Assembly: GCA_914767715.1 (NCBI GenBank) | Contig: OU612075.1 | Coordinates: 3,410,001 to 3,474,000, forward strand | Length of the DNA: 64,000 nucleotides | Reading direction: 5' to 3' | Source: Membranipora membranacea | Lineage: Eukaryota; Bryozoa; Gymnolaemata; Cheilostomatida; Membraniporidae | In this document: positions 33,240 to 46,075 of the stretch, one piece after another | Layout: the number at the start of each line of letters is the position of its first letter | Numbering within the stretch: the stretch's first letter is position 1 | Made by a program: the position numbers and the translations under genes | The notes under the pieces: model-generated | Seen by the model: only the letters and a program-made list of their open reading frames with translations | Databases searched by the model: none | What the model was told of the DNA's origin: nothing

Positions 33240-35416
33240 AGTTTCTTACTGCACTGATATCATACATTGCTTTCATCCTGAATGACATTATTAGGTACTC
33301 AAACTATCTAAACCAGGCTCCTCTATAGACATCACCATTTCTCATCTTGTGTTTGTAAATATCTTGGATACCTGGATCATATAGTCTGCATGGAAGCAGA
33401 ACATAGCTTAACATAGCATAGCGATGGCCTTATGCTTTTCATGGCAACATTTAGTATATTTCAAGAGCTTTTTTAACAAGTTTGATACTTAGATTTATCA
33501 TTGTTATTATTTTAAATGAAAAAAATAAGCCACGCAGGAGCATCAAGCAAAAAAAAACTATGGTAAAACGGACAAAAGGCAAATGTCTTAGAATAAAAGA
33601 AGCTCACACTTCATGTAGAGTCATGACCTTAACCCTCACTCACCCACAATTTGAATTTTGAGGATCGGATGACTGTAAGCGTTTTCACTATTTGCGGGAA
33701 ATTTGTAAGTCTCAAGTTTTTGAGATCAATTTTGCCTGTTGATCATTTCCTATTTATTTTTATGACTTAGCCCTGCTTTTTTTTATTCTGATTCGGAAAT
33801 TTTTATATGGAGTATGATTATGTTTGTTGTAATTGAAAATTAAATCTACCTAAACCTCTATCCCATCGCTCCTGGTTGAGTGTGCGACACCTGCTAGAGG
33901 TCTTATCCTCAAATCTTTCACTCATTGATGGAACTATACACATTCTGAGTGAACTAGTTTGAATCAAAAAGCTAGGATATTGAGCAAAGTGATAGCTAGA
34001 ATTTGGTTTGAAAGCCAACGCCCTTTCTATTTGAATGAGCCCCTGGATAGTGGATTATTTAAACTCTTATTAATACGATTAATTATTTAATATATTAAAT
34101 ACAATCTACACTTAATCTCAGTTCAGACTGTAACATGATATGCTTGCATGGATACTATCAGCGACAGGAATCACTATCAGATACGGGGTGACCATGAAAC
34201 GCTACGCTAACTTTTACATTCATAACCAATATCATAAACATAAACATCATTAACACCCGTTGAATAGCTGGGGTCATTGTTGTTGCGGGACTGACAGAGC
34301 TAAAAACATATTACCGCTAATGCCCATTACCTTTCAATTCATCGAGGAATAATCGGGGCCACAAAATATTATAACCATTACTTTTACTTTTTACTTGAGT
34401 ATTTTTTCTCTCCGCTTAAGTTTTTTCTTTTTTGTTCTGTCACTGCATGAAAAACATTCCTAAAGATGATGTAGAATGACAATAAAAGTATATATATAAG
34501 AGTTCATCAATATGTTTGTAATATTCAGACTTTTATTACCCACTGTTGGATTGGCTGTTTTAGTGTGGCCCAGGCAATGAGTTACAATATTTAACACTGT
34601 TTGTTAGAATTTCTCCACAAATGCCTTATAGCAGCACATTTATAGACAAGCGAGAAGGTGGCTGCTTTTTATCGACTCACACGGAGCTTATGGGAAAAAC
34701 ATATTATTCCCTCCTCTCATACCCATTACTTCTCAATTCATTCATCTGAAACTCGCCATCGAGTGTCAACATTTTACTCATGATGTGGTCGCAAGCTTTC
34801 AACATACAGTTTCTATTAGCCACCCTAGGGGTGGTGACTTTGCGCAGGTTCAGCAATCATATTATCAAAGAAATGAGACAGAAAAAGCTGTTTTTATCAA
34901 AATGAATAGAGGGGTCGAAGTGACTGCTAGAAATGTCAAAACAGGTGTTATTTATTCTAAGAGATATATATAGCTGATCATAATTTAAAGCTCTACATAT
35001 CAGCTTCACCCAAATTGCGCGCTGAGTAGAACGCCCAAGCAGTCCTTCTAAGAAGGCTTTAAAGGTGTTTTTTTACCTCATTTCTTTGATAAAATTACTC
35101 GATGTCATTGGATCCAATTTATGTGACGCTGTTAACCCACAGCACAGCACAGCAGATTTCCGATGGTGTACAACAAGCTAATAAATTATCTTTCCAGTTT
35201 CTCTACCTTAACTCCCTGCTAAATTTTAGGCTTTAGCAGCATTTTCTCAATGATTCAGAATAAAGCGAGAGTATTTCTTGCATTAAATTTATTATAAAAT
35301 AACAAATCGACCAGTGCATCATACATTTCACATTCAAAGCCTCATCTCTAAACACCGATTGAGCCAAAACGCAACCAATATGTCTAGAAATGTTACAAAT
35401 GTATCACTGCTGTACT
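33240..35416. other. Flank of the left lectin gene, no gene recognised
   Basis: Mirrored almost throughout at 49,211-51,240. Short frames on either strand (for example 34,785-34,973 and 33,818-34,018) appear in both arms only because the arms are young duplicates. No domain is recognised. Confidence 0.6.
35288..35293 (-). promoter_or_regulatory. Polyadenylation signal of the left lectin gene
   Basis: AATAAA on the minus strand, about 125 bases after the stop codon; the right copy has it at 49,334-49,339. Confidence 0.55.
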
Positions 35417-36702
35417 TTATTTGGCTCCATTGGTGTCTCTTTCACATATAAACATCAGCTGCTTAAATGTGCAGAAATTATCATCAAATCCAAACATCTC
35501 ATTTCTTGGCAGTTTTTTTGACCAATATTCGGTATCTCCGACAGAAGTTAAGCAGTCCTGACCTCCGCAGCAGTTGTTTGGTTCGTCGGTTACCCATGCA
35601 TCTGTGGTCATTGGGATATCAGTAGCACTCCGCCCCTTCCAGTACCATTCATTGTCTGCGCCTCTATAGCCGCCCAACCACATGTCATCGGACCTACAAT
35701 GAAAAATATGTGTTTAAAGGTCTTCTGATTATTTATGCTGAAAAAATTACAGTATGGACAGAAGAAATAAATTGGGTAATGTTATAGTCTCTTGATGCGT
35801 ATAGAACCATGAAGATAACTAAACAGAAGACTCACCTAAGGATTGGTGATGAGCTCCTGTAGCCTTTGATCCAGTAGAGTTCATTCGATGTCTCGAGGGA
35901 GGCCAGACCACCTCCCATCTCTTCACATTCATCCTGAGCGCCCTGCCAGGTAAGGGTCAGGTTTGTCACAAATTTGTAACAAGAGCTCGGTCCTTCAACC
36001 CACTCATGAGGGCAAACTGCAAAATATAACGATCTTTGATTTGGGATTTTGGAAACAGTCATTTGCAGTGAAGAGCCTTAATGCAATTACCAACACTCTG
36101 AAAGTCAGACATAAAGACAAACTGACCAAGGAGTAGAATGTTGGCCAATTGAGTACTAGATGTTTAGCGCACAATGTCATCAGTTCGAATCCTGCAGCCC
36201 ACTATTGGCCTCTTGAGTGCTCAGTCTAACCTCAACACAAAGAGTTATTTGGCAGAGTACTTGCAGGCTCCCAACTTATATTTTGGGATGTGGCGTGATA
36301 TGCGGCCCCGTGCTTTTGACAAATACGTTGCATATTCGCGGCCCCTCAACCAACATTATATATATGGTCTTGTACGCTGAACCTAGAATCTAAAATGTTT
36401 TCTGTATGACTTTCTGGTGATCAGTTAGTTGTTTTTCTTGACTTTTTGAGATAAAATTCTCATCATTCACCACTTCTAAGTTTTTATAACACTTTGCAGT
36501 CTGAGCTATACAGAGATGAATAGCGGGTCACATGTCATCTTAACAAATATTGAGAATAGTTACCACAATAGAACTCGCACACCTTCCATGCTTATACACT
36601 TAAGATAATTCAGCACACCTACTTTATTAACTCACCTGAGGTTGCCAAAGCAGATGACAGCAGCATAGCTGAGCACAGTAGCTGTATTATCGTGGTGGCC
36701 AT
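35417..36702 (-). CDS. C-type lectin, left copy
   Basis: Three coding exons, 36636-36702, 35836-36016 and 35417-35693, in phases 1 and 2, give 174 residues. The first encodes a signal peptide (MATTIIQLLCSAMLLSSALA). The rest is one C-type lectin-like domain: CPHEWVEGPSSCYKF, the WIKG region, WLGGYRG, WVTDEPNN with the EPN motif typical of mannose-type binding, C-C-x4-C pairs and FGFDDNFC before a final IC-ER. The usual WND is changed to FDDN, so calcium binding needs testing. No membrane segment, so probably secreted. Differences from the right copy are very few (for example CEEM for CKEM, SKKLP for SEKLP). Secreted single-domain lectins of this type commonly act in pathogen binding in invertebrates. 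Confidence 0.88.
36140..36201 (+). repeat. tRNA-like segment in the lectin intron
   Basis: GTTCGAATCC B-box-like sequence preceded by a GAGTACTAGA-type stretch; mirrored at about 48,420-48,480 in the other lectin gene, so it predates the duplication. A degenerate SINE head is possible. Confidence 0.35.
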
Positions 36703-36942
36703 GTCTTCTATGGTGTAAAGCGTTGCCTACCATATAAAAATGATCAGCAAATACTAAAATATGGTAATATTAAAATAGGAGCAATTATTTAAAAAAAACT
36801 CTTGAAAGCTTAGTAAAATATAACTGCAAACATTTTTCTCATATCACATCACAATTTTATCATATTATATTATTATTTCAAAATAACAAACCTTACCTTC
36901 TAGATTCAGTGGGAGAATGATATCCAATGTGTCTGCTCTTCT

Positions 36943-36950
36943 CTTATATA
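36943..36950 (-). promoter_or_regulatory. TATA box of the left lectin gene
   Basis: TATATAAG on the minus strand, followed by a short untranslated exon ending AGAAG and a donor GTAAG, then an acceptor about 15 bases before the ATG exon. The same arrangement is found at the right copy (47,672-47,679). Confidence 0.7.
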
Positions 36951-37099
36951 TGGTACATCAACAACTGCTGGTTGTTGTGGAGTCCAGTAAGCCAATCAGA
37001 ACTCATGTTTTATCCCTGTTTTCGACCTGCTCATGTTTTGGCTGATCGCGGTCAGGTGCTCCTTTTTCTCATATCCTAGACAACTAGAGTACCATTTAA

Positions 37100-37476
37100 A
37101 GGGCAACCAAGAATTCGCAGCAATGCATTAATGGGTAGCAAATAATGTGCTGGGCAGCATCAGCTTTATGCATTACGCGATGCAAAACTCAAAGTAGTTG
37201 CTGACTCTAAGCTGGGTAACACTTCAGTTTAGGGGAGGTTCCAAGACTTTGCTGTAATAATTATAGAGCACAGGCTAAATAATAACAGGAACAGGAAACT
37301 GCTATGTGGTATTCTCTTTTAGCTGAGTTTGAGTACCTGATGGAAGAAATGTTTCACAAGAATTCTGGCTGAATAATCATCCGAATTATATTTTGTCTTT
37401 TTCCCCATGCAGAAGGTGCAATCTGCTATTAATCAATGGCCATCAATGAGAAGTTGTTTGAAACCTTGGTTGCCCT
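37100..37476. mobile_element. 377-bp MITE with TTAA target duplication
   Basis: Begins AGGGCAACCAAG and ends with its complement CTTGGTTGCCCT, flanked on both sides by TTAA (37,096-37,099 and 37,477-37,480). The right arm has no such insert at the matching place (about 47,525). TTAA targets are typical of piggyBac-type transposases. No coding capacity. Confidence 0.75.
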
Positions 37477-37559
37477 TTAACATCCGATCCTAGAGGACCA
37501 CACTATATAGTAAAGGCTTCCGTCAGGAAATGCATTGCAAGTCGGAGTTCAGTCATGTG

Positions 37560-39575
37560 GTGCACAGTGTGTCTGACTAATATGACAACACTGACCTGGG
37601 TCAAAGTGTTTGCTGAAGTTAAAAACTTCAGCGCATATTTGAATTTTCTTAAATGATGCCTGCAGTAACAGTAATTAATTTGTAAGGTCATGACTGCAAA
37701 GCAAGTCAGAGACAGTGAGAGTAACAATTGCATTGTTGGAAGGACCTATTGACCTATTGACCTATAGACCATGGGTGTTTTTGTTTGTTGTGATTCTTGC
37801 AGACCAAACTGTCCCACAAGCCTGGGTATCAAGAAGTGATGGCAATGTCTCTGTCTTGTGAGACTTATCTCCTCGAGACGATACTCTTGAAACATGTCGA
37901 TACTTGTTCATTATAAACATTGTTATGATGATTACTAAATGGGCCATACATACAGTAAACACCTACATATACTGTTGATCTTCCAAAATGATAATATCAA
38001 AATTAATAAAGTCATTTCTGTATCATATTCAATTTCCAGATGCCAATAGAACGGCAGTTTTCAATTTTATCGCAATCGATATATGTCTCGGTCCCGTCTC
38101 TAATTTTGCTGCTGTCTTGGTCTCGTCCTGTCTCGCCAAAATCTGACAATTTGTGATCACTTGTATCAAGTCATTAAATGTTGTATCCGGTTATCAAGTT
38201 GCCACATCACCTTGCCACGTCATAGAAATCATCCTCAGCAGTTGAGAACTCCATTAGCCTTGGCAATGTGGATGCTGGCTTGTGACCTTGTGCTTTGTAT
38301 ACCAGTATATGATTGTGTTTTTGTGGCAAGCAAGAAATTCGTACCACTAGTTCAACGAACCTGTAGGGAGCAGCTTTATCGGTACCAAGCAACTGGGACA
38401 GGTGCACTCGTCCTGTTTGTCATAATTTATATCTCAGCAATGCTATTAACTTTTGTGTGATAAAAACGAGCTACAGTGTATAAAACTAAACTTCATGCAT
38501 CAGACATGTCAGTAAAAATGATAAGGTAAAAAGAGCTTGCAGAGTTAAATGGTGATTCGGATATTCAAAATTGATCTCACTTCTCAATGATTCAAAAGCA
38601 ATTATCACAAAACCAAAAACTGGTACGCATTTTGTTTCAAATAAAAGAATGCCATGTTCACAAAAATGAAGTTCAAAATGTCATCGCAATGAGGGATTAT
38701 ATTTGGAAACTGGTATTGGGATGAAAATTCAAGTACGGTCTCTTTATTCATAGACGCCTTGCCAAATACTCAATAAATGAACAATACTTTGTTTTTTATT
38801 TTAAACTTCATGAATGACTTGGAACCTTTTATGTTAAAAAATTATGTACAACACAATGAGGTCTGCATGGAAAGATGCAGTAACTGACGATTGGTGTACA
38901 GCTTCAGCCACTACAGTTTATTTATGTTTTGTTATGTTATGTTATATGTCAACTTTATAACTGATCAAAACTCCGGAGAGCACATAAGATCATGTTTACA
39001 TTATTATGGGAGATGCACAAGGTTAATAATGCATAAGTAAAAATGTGTACTCAAAATTATGGCGAAAAAAATATTGAATCATATTGTAAATTACGAAAGT
39101 CTCTGAAAAAGTGACTTAGATCGCAGTGCTGTTCTAGATTTTGATTTGATCTGCCTGCCACTGTGAGTCGATGTTCTACCAGTGGCCGTGTCGGTATGTA
39201 GCGGGTGAGTGTCATCAGATTTAACTTTGCTCATATAACGGAGACAAAGTGTGCTGAGCAGGACACTGATATCTTCGACTCCGCTAATCGCTTGGCGTGA
39301 ATCACTGTTGGCTTGGTTTGGCAGCATTACTCGTAGGCAGAGTCTCTGGTATTTCTCCAGCTTCTCGCACGATCTTGATTGGATTGCAAGAGTTCAACGT
39401 TCTCCGGTGATAAAAACGACCCACAGTTTTAGGCAAATGTGGTTATCAAGAAAATTCTTACACACCAGGTCGTTGCCACGTACCATCTATTTCACATAAA
39501 ATGTGGTGAAAACAAAATTGTATTAATATCTGAAAACCGCTGTGAACCAGATAGTTTGGAAGGCAAGTGGTTAAA
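37560..39575 (-). repeat. Block P, inverted copy
   Basis: Reverse complement of 29,740-31,857 with only scattered differences. A further short plus-orientation piece of the same block lies at about 39,630-39,760, placed head to head with the end of this copy. Confidence 0.75.
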
Positions 39576-39762
39576 TCAAGAATGCATTTTCTGTCCATAA
39601 CTGCTGGCAAACATTGGGTGCTCAGACAATAATGCATTCTTGTTTTAACCACTTGCCTTCCAAACTTACTGGTTCACAGCGGTTTTCAGATATTAATACA
39701 ATTTTGTTTTCACCACATTTCATGTGAAATAGATGGTACGTAGCGACGCCTGGTATGCTTAC

Positions 39763-41283
39763 TATAAGGGGACTTAGTTATAAGGGGACTTAGTATCGTT
39801 TGTTTTTCAATTTTGCGCACTGATGCTAAAACACAAACTGCAACATCTTTTTTGTTTTCTGTTCCAAAACAACAAATCAAAATATGAAAATCGAGTCAAT
39901 TTTGGTTTTTTGATTATCTTATTGACGAAAACCGAAATATTGATATGAATCCTATTTTCATATTTCAACTTTGAATCACAAAAACAAAAATTGAAAAATG
40001 TCTGCCTGAGTCTGGTATGCTGAGCTAATTTTGTCAAGTCAAGTCAGCTTCTATAAGGGCTACTGCGTGGCTTGTCTGCATTGAGGGCCACACAAAGTAT
40101 GTTACAGTGCTTGGAATGGAAGGTATTCGGCGCAGGAGCTTGGTAGTGAATGTTGCTGATGCTGTTGGGCTGCCGCCTGGTGGCTGCCGCATGTTTGATG
40201 CCGCATCTACATTAAGCTTGCACCCTCTGGTGGGTGTGCTGCCGCTGGTGTGTTACAGATGGTGTGCACAGTACGCTGCCGATAACACGCGGTGTGTTTA
40301 GTTTAGTTAAGTTTATTTTTTCATCAAATATCATTGTATTGATAAAATTGAATGCTTACAATGTTGGGTTAAAAATGACTAAGAGCGGAGATTATTAAAA
40401 TGAGTCATATAAAAGGGAAAACTGATTTGGTACGTTTTTGGGACCTGCATAGTTAAGGTCTAAAAATAGTTTTGCAGCAAGAAGATGTTCTACATTCATT
40501 TCTGATAATATGATTAAAAAGAGGGTGCATTTGATCAGCAGCTATTCTTACAAAATGCCTCTTGCTCTGTTCAAAAATAAAATCATAATGAGCCTTTCTT
40601 CATAACATAGGTTTGGTAAAATGGTGTTGTGCTGTTGCTGATATGCTGTCGATTTTACAATCAGCATATTTCATCTGGAGGGTGTGCTGCTGAACACCAA
40701 TGAGCCGTAGCACACCAACAATCAGCAGCACACTGAGCACACCATCTGTAACACACCAGCGGCAGCACACCCACCAGAGGGTGCAAGCTTAACGTACATT
40801 CGGCATCAAACAAGCGGCAGCCACAAGGTGGCAGCCCAACAGCATCAGCAACATTCACTACCAAGCACCTGCACCGAATACCTTTCATCTCGAGCACTGT
40901 AACATACATTGTGTTGCCCTCAATGCAAACAAGCCACGCAGTAGCCCCTTAAAGCAGCCGACTTGACAAAATTATCTCAGCATACCAGACTCAGGCAGAC
41001 AACCCAGTTTTGACAGCAGCATCCGGTAGCGGGAATGAATGCAAACCCCAGTATATCCCCATGAGGAAAATAACAATTTAGGCTACATTTGCAATGTTTG
41101 ATTTTTGTTATTTTGTCTTTCAACACAAAAAATGAAAAACAAAAGATACAACATACAGTGGTGCGCGTACCACTGCACAACACACAGGTCTTCAGCTAGA
41201 AACCATGAGTCAAACGCAGTTGTATTTTGTTTTTTAGCATCAGTGCGCAATATTGAAAATCAAACGATACTAAGTATAAGGGG
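39763..41283. repeat. Foldback element F2, copy A
   Basis: Begins TATAAGGGGACTTAGT (doubled) and ends with CAAACGATACTAAGT at about 41,262-41,276. The arms are inverted: 40,090-40,300 against 40,660-40,930, and outer sequence 39,820-40,030 against 40,980-41,130 in part. Reading frames with ADAVGLPPGG appear in each arm and in copy B; they are repeat by-products. It carries the small retroposon tail at 41,147-41,218. Confidence 0.65.
41147..41218 (-). mobile_element. 72-bp 3' end of the R2/R4/Hero-type retrotransposon
   Basis: The minus strand matches the last bases of the element at 57,930-58,001, including GTTTGACTCAT, TTTCTAGCTGAAGACCTG and the terminal hairpin CAGTGGT/ACCACTG. It is a severely 5'-truncated second insertion of the same family, sitting inside the foldback element. 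Confidence 0.8.
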
Positions 41284-44096
41284 ACTTAGTATCGTTTATT
41301 TTTCATTTTTGCACACTGATGCTAGAATATAAAAATCAACTTGTTTTTTGTTTTTTATTCCAAAACAACAAATCAAAATATGAAAATCGAGTCAATTTTT
41401 GTTTTTTGATTTTCTTATTGATGAAAACCGAAATATTGATATGAATCCTTTCATATTTCAACTTTGAATCACAGTAACAAAATTCAAACATCCCAATGTA
41501 GCATTAGTTGTTATTTTTCTCATGGGGATTAACTGGGGTTTGCATTTCTTGCCGCTACCGGATTCTGCCGCCAAAAATGGGATGTCTGCCTGAGGTTGGA
41601 ACACTGAGATAATTTGTCAAGTCAAGTCAGCTGCTATGAGGGGTTACTGTGTGGCTTGTCTGCATTGAGTGCCACACAATGTATGTTACAGTGCTGGGGT
41701 GAAGATGTGAGGTATTCGGCGCAGGTGCTTTGTAGTGAATTTTGCTGATGCTGTTGGGCTGCCGCCTGGTGGCTGCCGCTTGTTTGATGTAGATCGTACG
41801 TTAAGCTTGCTGCCTCTGTTGGGTGTGCTGTCGCTGATGTGTTACAGATGGTGTGCTCAGTGTGCTGCTGATGGTGGGTGTGCTGCCGCTCATTGGTGTG
41901 CGGCAGCACACCCACCAGAGGATATATGCTAAGCGTACAATCGACAGCACATCAGCGGAAGCACATCACCATTTTACCAAACCTATGTTATGAAGAAAGG
42001 GTGGAGTTATTGAATTAGTCTTCATTACGATTTTTTTTAACAGAACAAGAGGCATTTTGTAGAAATAGGTGCTGATCAAACACACCCTCTTTTTAATTAG
42101 TTCGGTGGCAGCCTCCTCCTAACTTATCACTTCCATTTGCGATTTTGGATGGATAAGGTTTGTCAGTTGTTTCTGGTACAGTTTTTGAAGCTGATCGCAA
42201 TGGCCATATTGTACCTTACTCTAAGTTGCACATTAAGCCGCTAATTGCCAAAAACACTGCCGGTAAAAGGGAAAGTGATCAAAAGATGATGATATGGTCT
42301 CAAACTATGCAAAATCTGAAAGAGCATGTCACAATTAGTGGATCTACAACTTTACATGGGTCTGCTATCTTAACTAGCCGAGCTATGGCCAACAACGTTT
42401 GCAATGCCCCTTATATCACCTGTATATAAATATCATTGAAACGAAAGCACTTTTTCAATTTTGCTGCTGCCTAAAAAGCAGGCTTTGAATGTTTGTACTG
42501 ATCTGATTTTCTTATGGTGATTTTTTATTGACCCTCCCCTTGCATAACACCAGTGTTTAATGCTCTGAGTGTGTCGTTTTTAATATAGTGCGTATTTTTA
42601 GGTTTCTTTTATAGTATCATAAAAATCGTCTTTCTAAGTTTGTATAGCATGTAAAGCAAAAATGAACTCCTTCATATATCATCAAAAAGGTGTGTAATGC
42701 AGGCTTTGATGGAGTCAAACAAGACCACCATGAAAAAAAATCAGATCGATACGAACACTTGAAGTCAGTTTTCGAGGCGACTGCAAAATTAAAAAAATAG
42801 GGTAATTTCAATGATAGTTATATACAGGTGATATAAGGGGTATTGCAAAAGTTGTTGGCCATAGCTTGGCTAGTTAGTATAGCAAACCCCTGTAAAGTTT
42901 TATATCCACTAATTGTGACATGCTCTTTCAGATTTTGGATGTTTTGAACCAATGCATCATTTTTTTTATCACTTTCCCTTTTTGCGGTGTTATCACTTTT
43001 TATAAGGTTGGTCATTCACTCAATATTTTTGAGATATCACAATGATATAATACAAAAAACTGACCAAGGCATGTATAAATCTGATTGCAGAGTTTGAGTA
43101 ACTCAACTCAACTCATAAGGTGAGCACAGGACAGACCTTTGAAATCTCCAAAGAACAGTGATTTTGGCCATTTTTGGCAGCATTTTTGGCAATAAGCTGC
43201 CTATTGTGCAACTTTGTGTAATTTACATCATCACCATTGCGACCGCCTCAAAAAAATACCCTACATTCCACTTGTAGAATTTATCCATCCAATTTTGTAA
43301 ATGAAGTTGCGTTTCTAGCCACATTTTTGGTAGGCTACCACTGGACTAAATTGTATTATCAGAAATGGATGTAGAACATCATCTCGCTGCAAAACTATTT
43401 TTAGACCTAAACTATGTAGGTCCCAAAAACGTGCCAAATCCTTTTTTCCTTTTTTTATGACTCATTTTAGTAATCTCCGCTCTCAGTCATTTTTGACCCA
43501 ACATTGTAAGCATTCAATTTTAACAATACCATGATATCAGTTGAAAAAATAAACTAAAATAAACGCACTGCACACTATCGGCAGCACACTGAGCACGCCA
43601 TCTGTAACACACCAGCGACAGCACACCCAACAGAGGCAGCAAGCTTAACATACAATCGACATCAAACAAGCAGCGGCCACCAGGCGGCAGCCCAACAGCA
43701 TCAGCAAAATCCACTACAAAGCACCTGCGCTGACTACCTCACATCTTCACCTCAGCACTGTAACATACATTGTGTGGCACTCAATGCAGACAAGCCACAC
43801 ATTAGCCCCTCATAGCAGCTGACTTGACTTGACAACTAAGGCTACATTTGCAATGTTTGATTTTTGTTACTGTGATTCAAATTTGAAATATGAAAATAGG
43901 ATTCATATCAATATTTCGGTTTTCATCAATAAGATAATCAAAAAACAAAAATTGACTCGATTTTCATATTTTGATTTGCTGTTTTGGAACAATAAACGAA
44001 AAACAAATTAGTTTTTTTTTAAATTTTAGCATCAGTGCGCTAAAATGAAAAACAAACGATACTAAGTCCCCTTACAACTAAGTCCCCGTATATAAA
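41277..44096. repeat. Foldback element F2, copy B (large palindrome centred near 42,600)
   Basis: Arms of about 1.3-1.45 kb: 41,286-42,550 mirrors about 42,650-44,080. Both ends carry the GGGGACTTAGTATCG terminal motif; the right end is doubled like the left end of copy A. Mirrored inner frames (42,160-42,429 plus; 42,818-43,015 minus) share NLKEHVTISG and ILTS-x-AMANN segments, so they may descend from a coding sequence captured before the fold, but no family is recognised. Confidence 0.7.
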
Positions 44097-44162
44097 ATGG
44101 CGGTAAAATTGTGTCTGGCATAATTCAAAAATTCATGTTCTATTATAATTGTGAATGTATAT

Positions 44163-44278
44163 TTTAAGGGGACTAAGTATCGTTTGATTTTCAATTTTGC
44201 GCACTGATGCTAAAAAACAAAATAAAACTTGTTTTTTGTTTTCTGTTCCAAAACAACAAACCAAAATATTTCTGAAAC
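44163..44278 (+). repeat. F2 end fragment
   Basis: AAGGGGACTAAGTATCGTTT followed by the usual left-end sequence, cut at about 44,278 where LINE sequence begins. Confidence 0.6.
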
Positions 44279-45008
44279 AACACCAACAAAGTTACAAGAA
44301 GAAGCTACCCATCTAGAAAACTGGTGCTTCTCCAACGACCTTCTTCTCAATGCCAAGAAAACGAAGGAGCTAGTATTCAGCAATGTAAGAGGTAACCCTC
44401 TGCCAGCGCCGTCACTACTCATCAACAATACTAACATCGAAGTTGTGAACTCCTTCACCTATCTGGGCACAGTTTCATCCAATAAACTGGACTTTACACT
44501 TAAGACCGAGAAGACCATCAAGAAAGCTCGTACCAGAACTCACATACTTGCCAAACTCTACCATCTAGGCATAAACAAGAAAATTATACGAATATGTTAC
44601 AAATCTCTTATAGAAAGTGTTATCAGCTACAATCTAATGGTAGTCTTTAAACATCTCAAATCAGACTGTCATCGAAAACTAAAACATCTTATCAGTACTG
44701 CAAAATACCTAGCAGGCGGTCAATCTTTTACTAATACACAAGACCTATATGCACATAAACTGAAAACAAAGAGCCTGAGAATGGTTGCTGGCAGCCATTC
44801 TGATCCAGTGCTAACATTAACAACGCTTCCATCAGACCGGTTTCAGGCAATAAAACAACGCACTCAGCTACGCTCTAACTGTTTTAGGAACCACTCCGTC
44901 AGATATTTAATCACAGTTTGTGTAAATATATTGAAGTGTAATTTTATATACAATTTTATTCCATATATCGTTTTATATTCATATATTTTTACATTACAAT
45001 CAAACTGA
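44279..45008 (+). pseudogene. LINE reverse-transcriptase C-terminal fragment
   Basis: The frame from about 44,279 encodes LENWCFSNDLLLNAKKTKEL, FTYLGTVSSNKLDF and the long helical region after the catalytic core of a non-LTR reverse transcriptase. The YADD-bearing part is absent, so it is 5'-truncated. Upstream sequence is an F2 fragment, so the open frame's first codons are chimeric. It differs in sequence from the two LINEs in the receptor intron. Confidence 0.75.
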
Positions 45009-45641
45009 GCTTACTTTTAGAGAATATTTTTAGAGAGCACCCACATAAACATTTTTATTTCTCTTCCTGAGACAATACAATACATACATAAAAGTGACCC
45101 TCCTTAACATCTACGCTGACGGAGAATGAAAAGTGATAAATCCATACAGTTTCAGTTATGTAATAAGCGCGAGTTGCCCATCCACATGAGATAGGTTTGT
45201 TAACCAACCAGTCTCTACCCTGGCAGCAAACTTTGAAGAGAATGGAATGAGCTGTACTGGCTGAAGGTATACAGCAGCAGTACACCATTCCACAGGTACT
45301 GCATCATTCTAAGAAGACCACAGTATATGTTACAAATTTTGACAAAAAAGTTTCTAAGTCATTTATCAAGTTTAATATAACAGACAACTTATCTTTCATC
45401 TATTGAGTACTTGGGATGACATTCATGATTTAAGAGAAAGTACTGTTATTTTCATCCCAATACAGTTTCCAAACATAATCCTTCATTGCGATGACATTTG
45501 GTACTGCATTTTTGTGTTTGTGAACATGTCATTCTTTTGTAACATTCTGCATACCATTTTTCGGTTTTTGTTAATGTAGACACCCAAAGCTTGTAGGGAC
45601 CATTATAACTCTCCTGGTAATATTTAATTCTGAATCATTAG

Positions 45642-46075
45642 GTTGTTCATCCAAGCACATACTTCATCTCGTTAGCAAATCAAACAGACATACACGATCA
45701 CTACATGTAGCAACTGTGCAATAATTAATCCCTCATTTAGATCAAACCTAGGCAAATCAGCCTTTTTAAATATTCTTCATACATTTGTAACTAAATCAAC
45801 CAAGACTCATGAATCATTATCATTTAATCCACCTAATGTTGTTAACTTGTATTTTTGTTTGCCACTCTCTGTTTCTTCTTTCATCTTATTCACGTAATTT
45901 ATGATACCATGCTTTCATTATCCTACTCACTATAATATAGTATGTAACACCCTACCACTTTTATCTTTTTATTCAAGTCATTTTTGTATCTATGTTAATG
46001 TGTGTGAGGTCAACAAGTTATTTTTAATTTGCTTTAATTATAAACTTTTAGAAAACCTCAATAAATAAATAAATA
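45642..46075 (+). mobile_element. LINE 3' tail insertion ending in (TAAA)n
   Basis: Block P is continuous at 30,750 but split here by about 435-445 bp that end in AATAAATAAATAAATAAA. ATTAG occurs at both junctions, a possible 5-bp target duplication. The insert has no coding frame and looks like the 3' untranslated end of a LINE. Confidence 0.6.

Larger units (their letters stand above)
31858..39575 (-). repeat. Left arm of the large inverted duplication
   Basis: Read in reverse it follows the order of 45,240-52,225: block P, lectin gene, 2 kb of flank, TRIM-like 3' end. Similarity includes introns and non-coding flanks. Differences are mainly clean insertions: 32,833-33,227 and 37,100-37,476 here, and 45,642-46,075 and about 46,335-46,580 in the right arm. 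The arms are separated by about 5.7 kb of foldback and LINE sequence. Confidence 0.85.

Noticed and set aside
40107-40301. Frames with ADAVGLPPGG at 40,107, 40,661, 41,735 and 43,520
   Set aside because: They lie in mirrored arms of the foldback elements and have different starts and ends; treated as repeat sequence.
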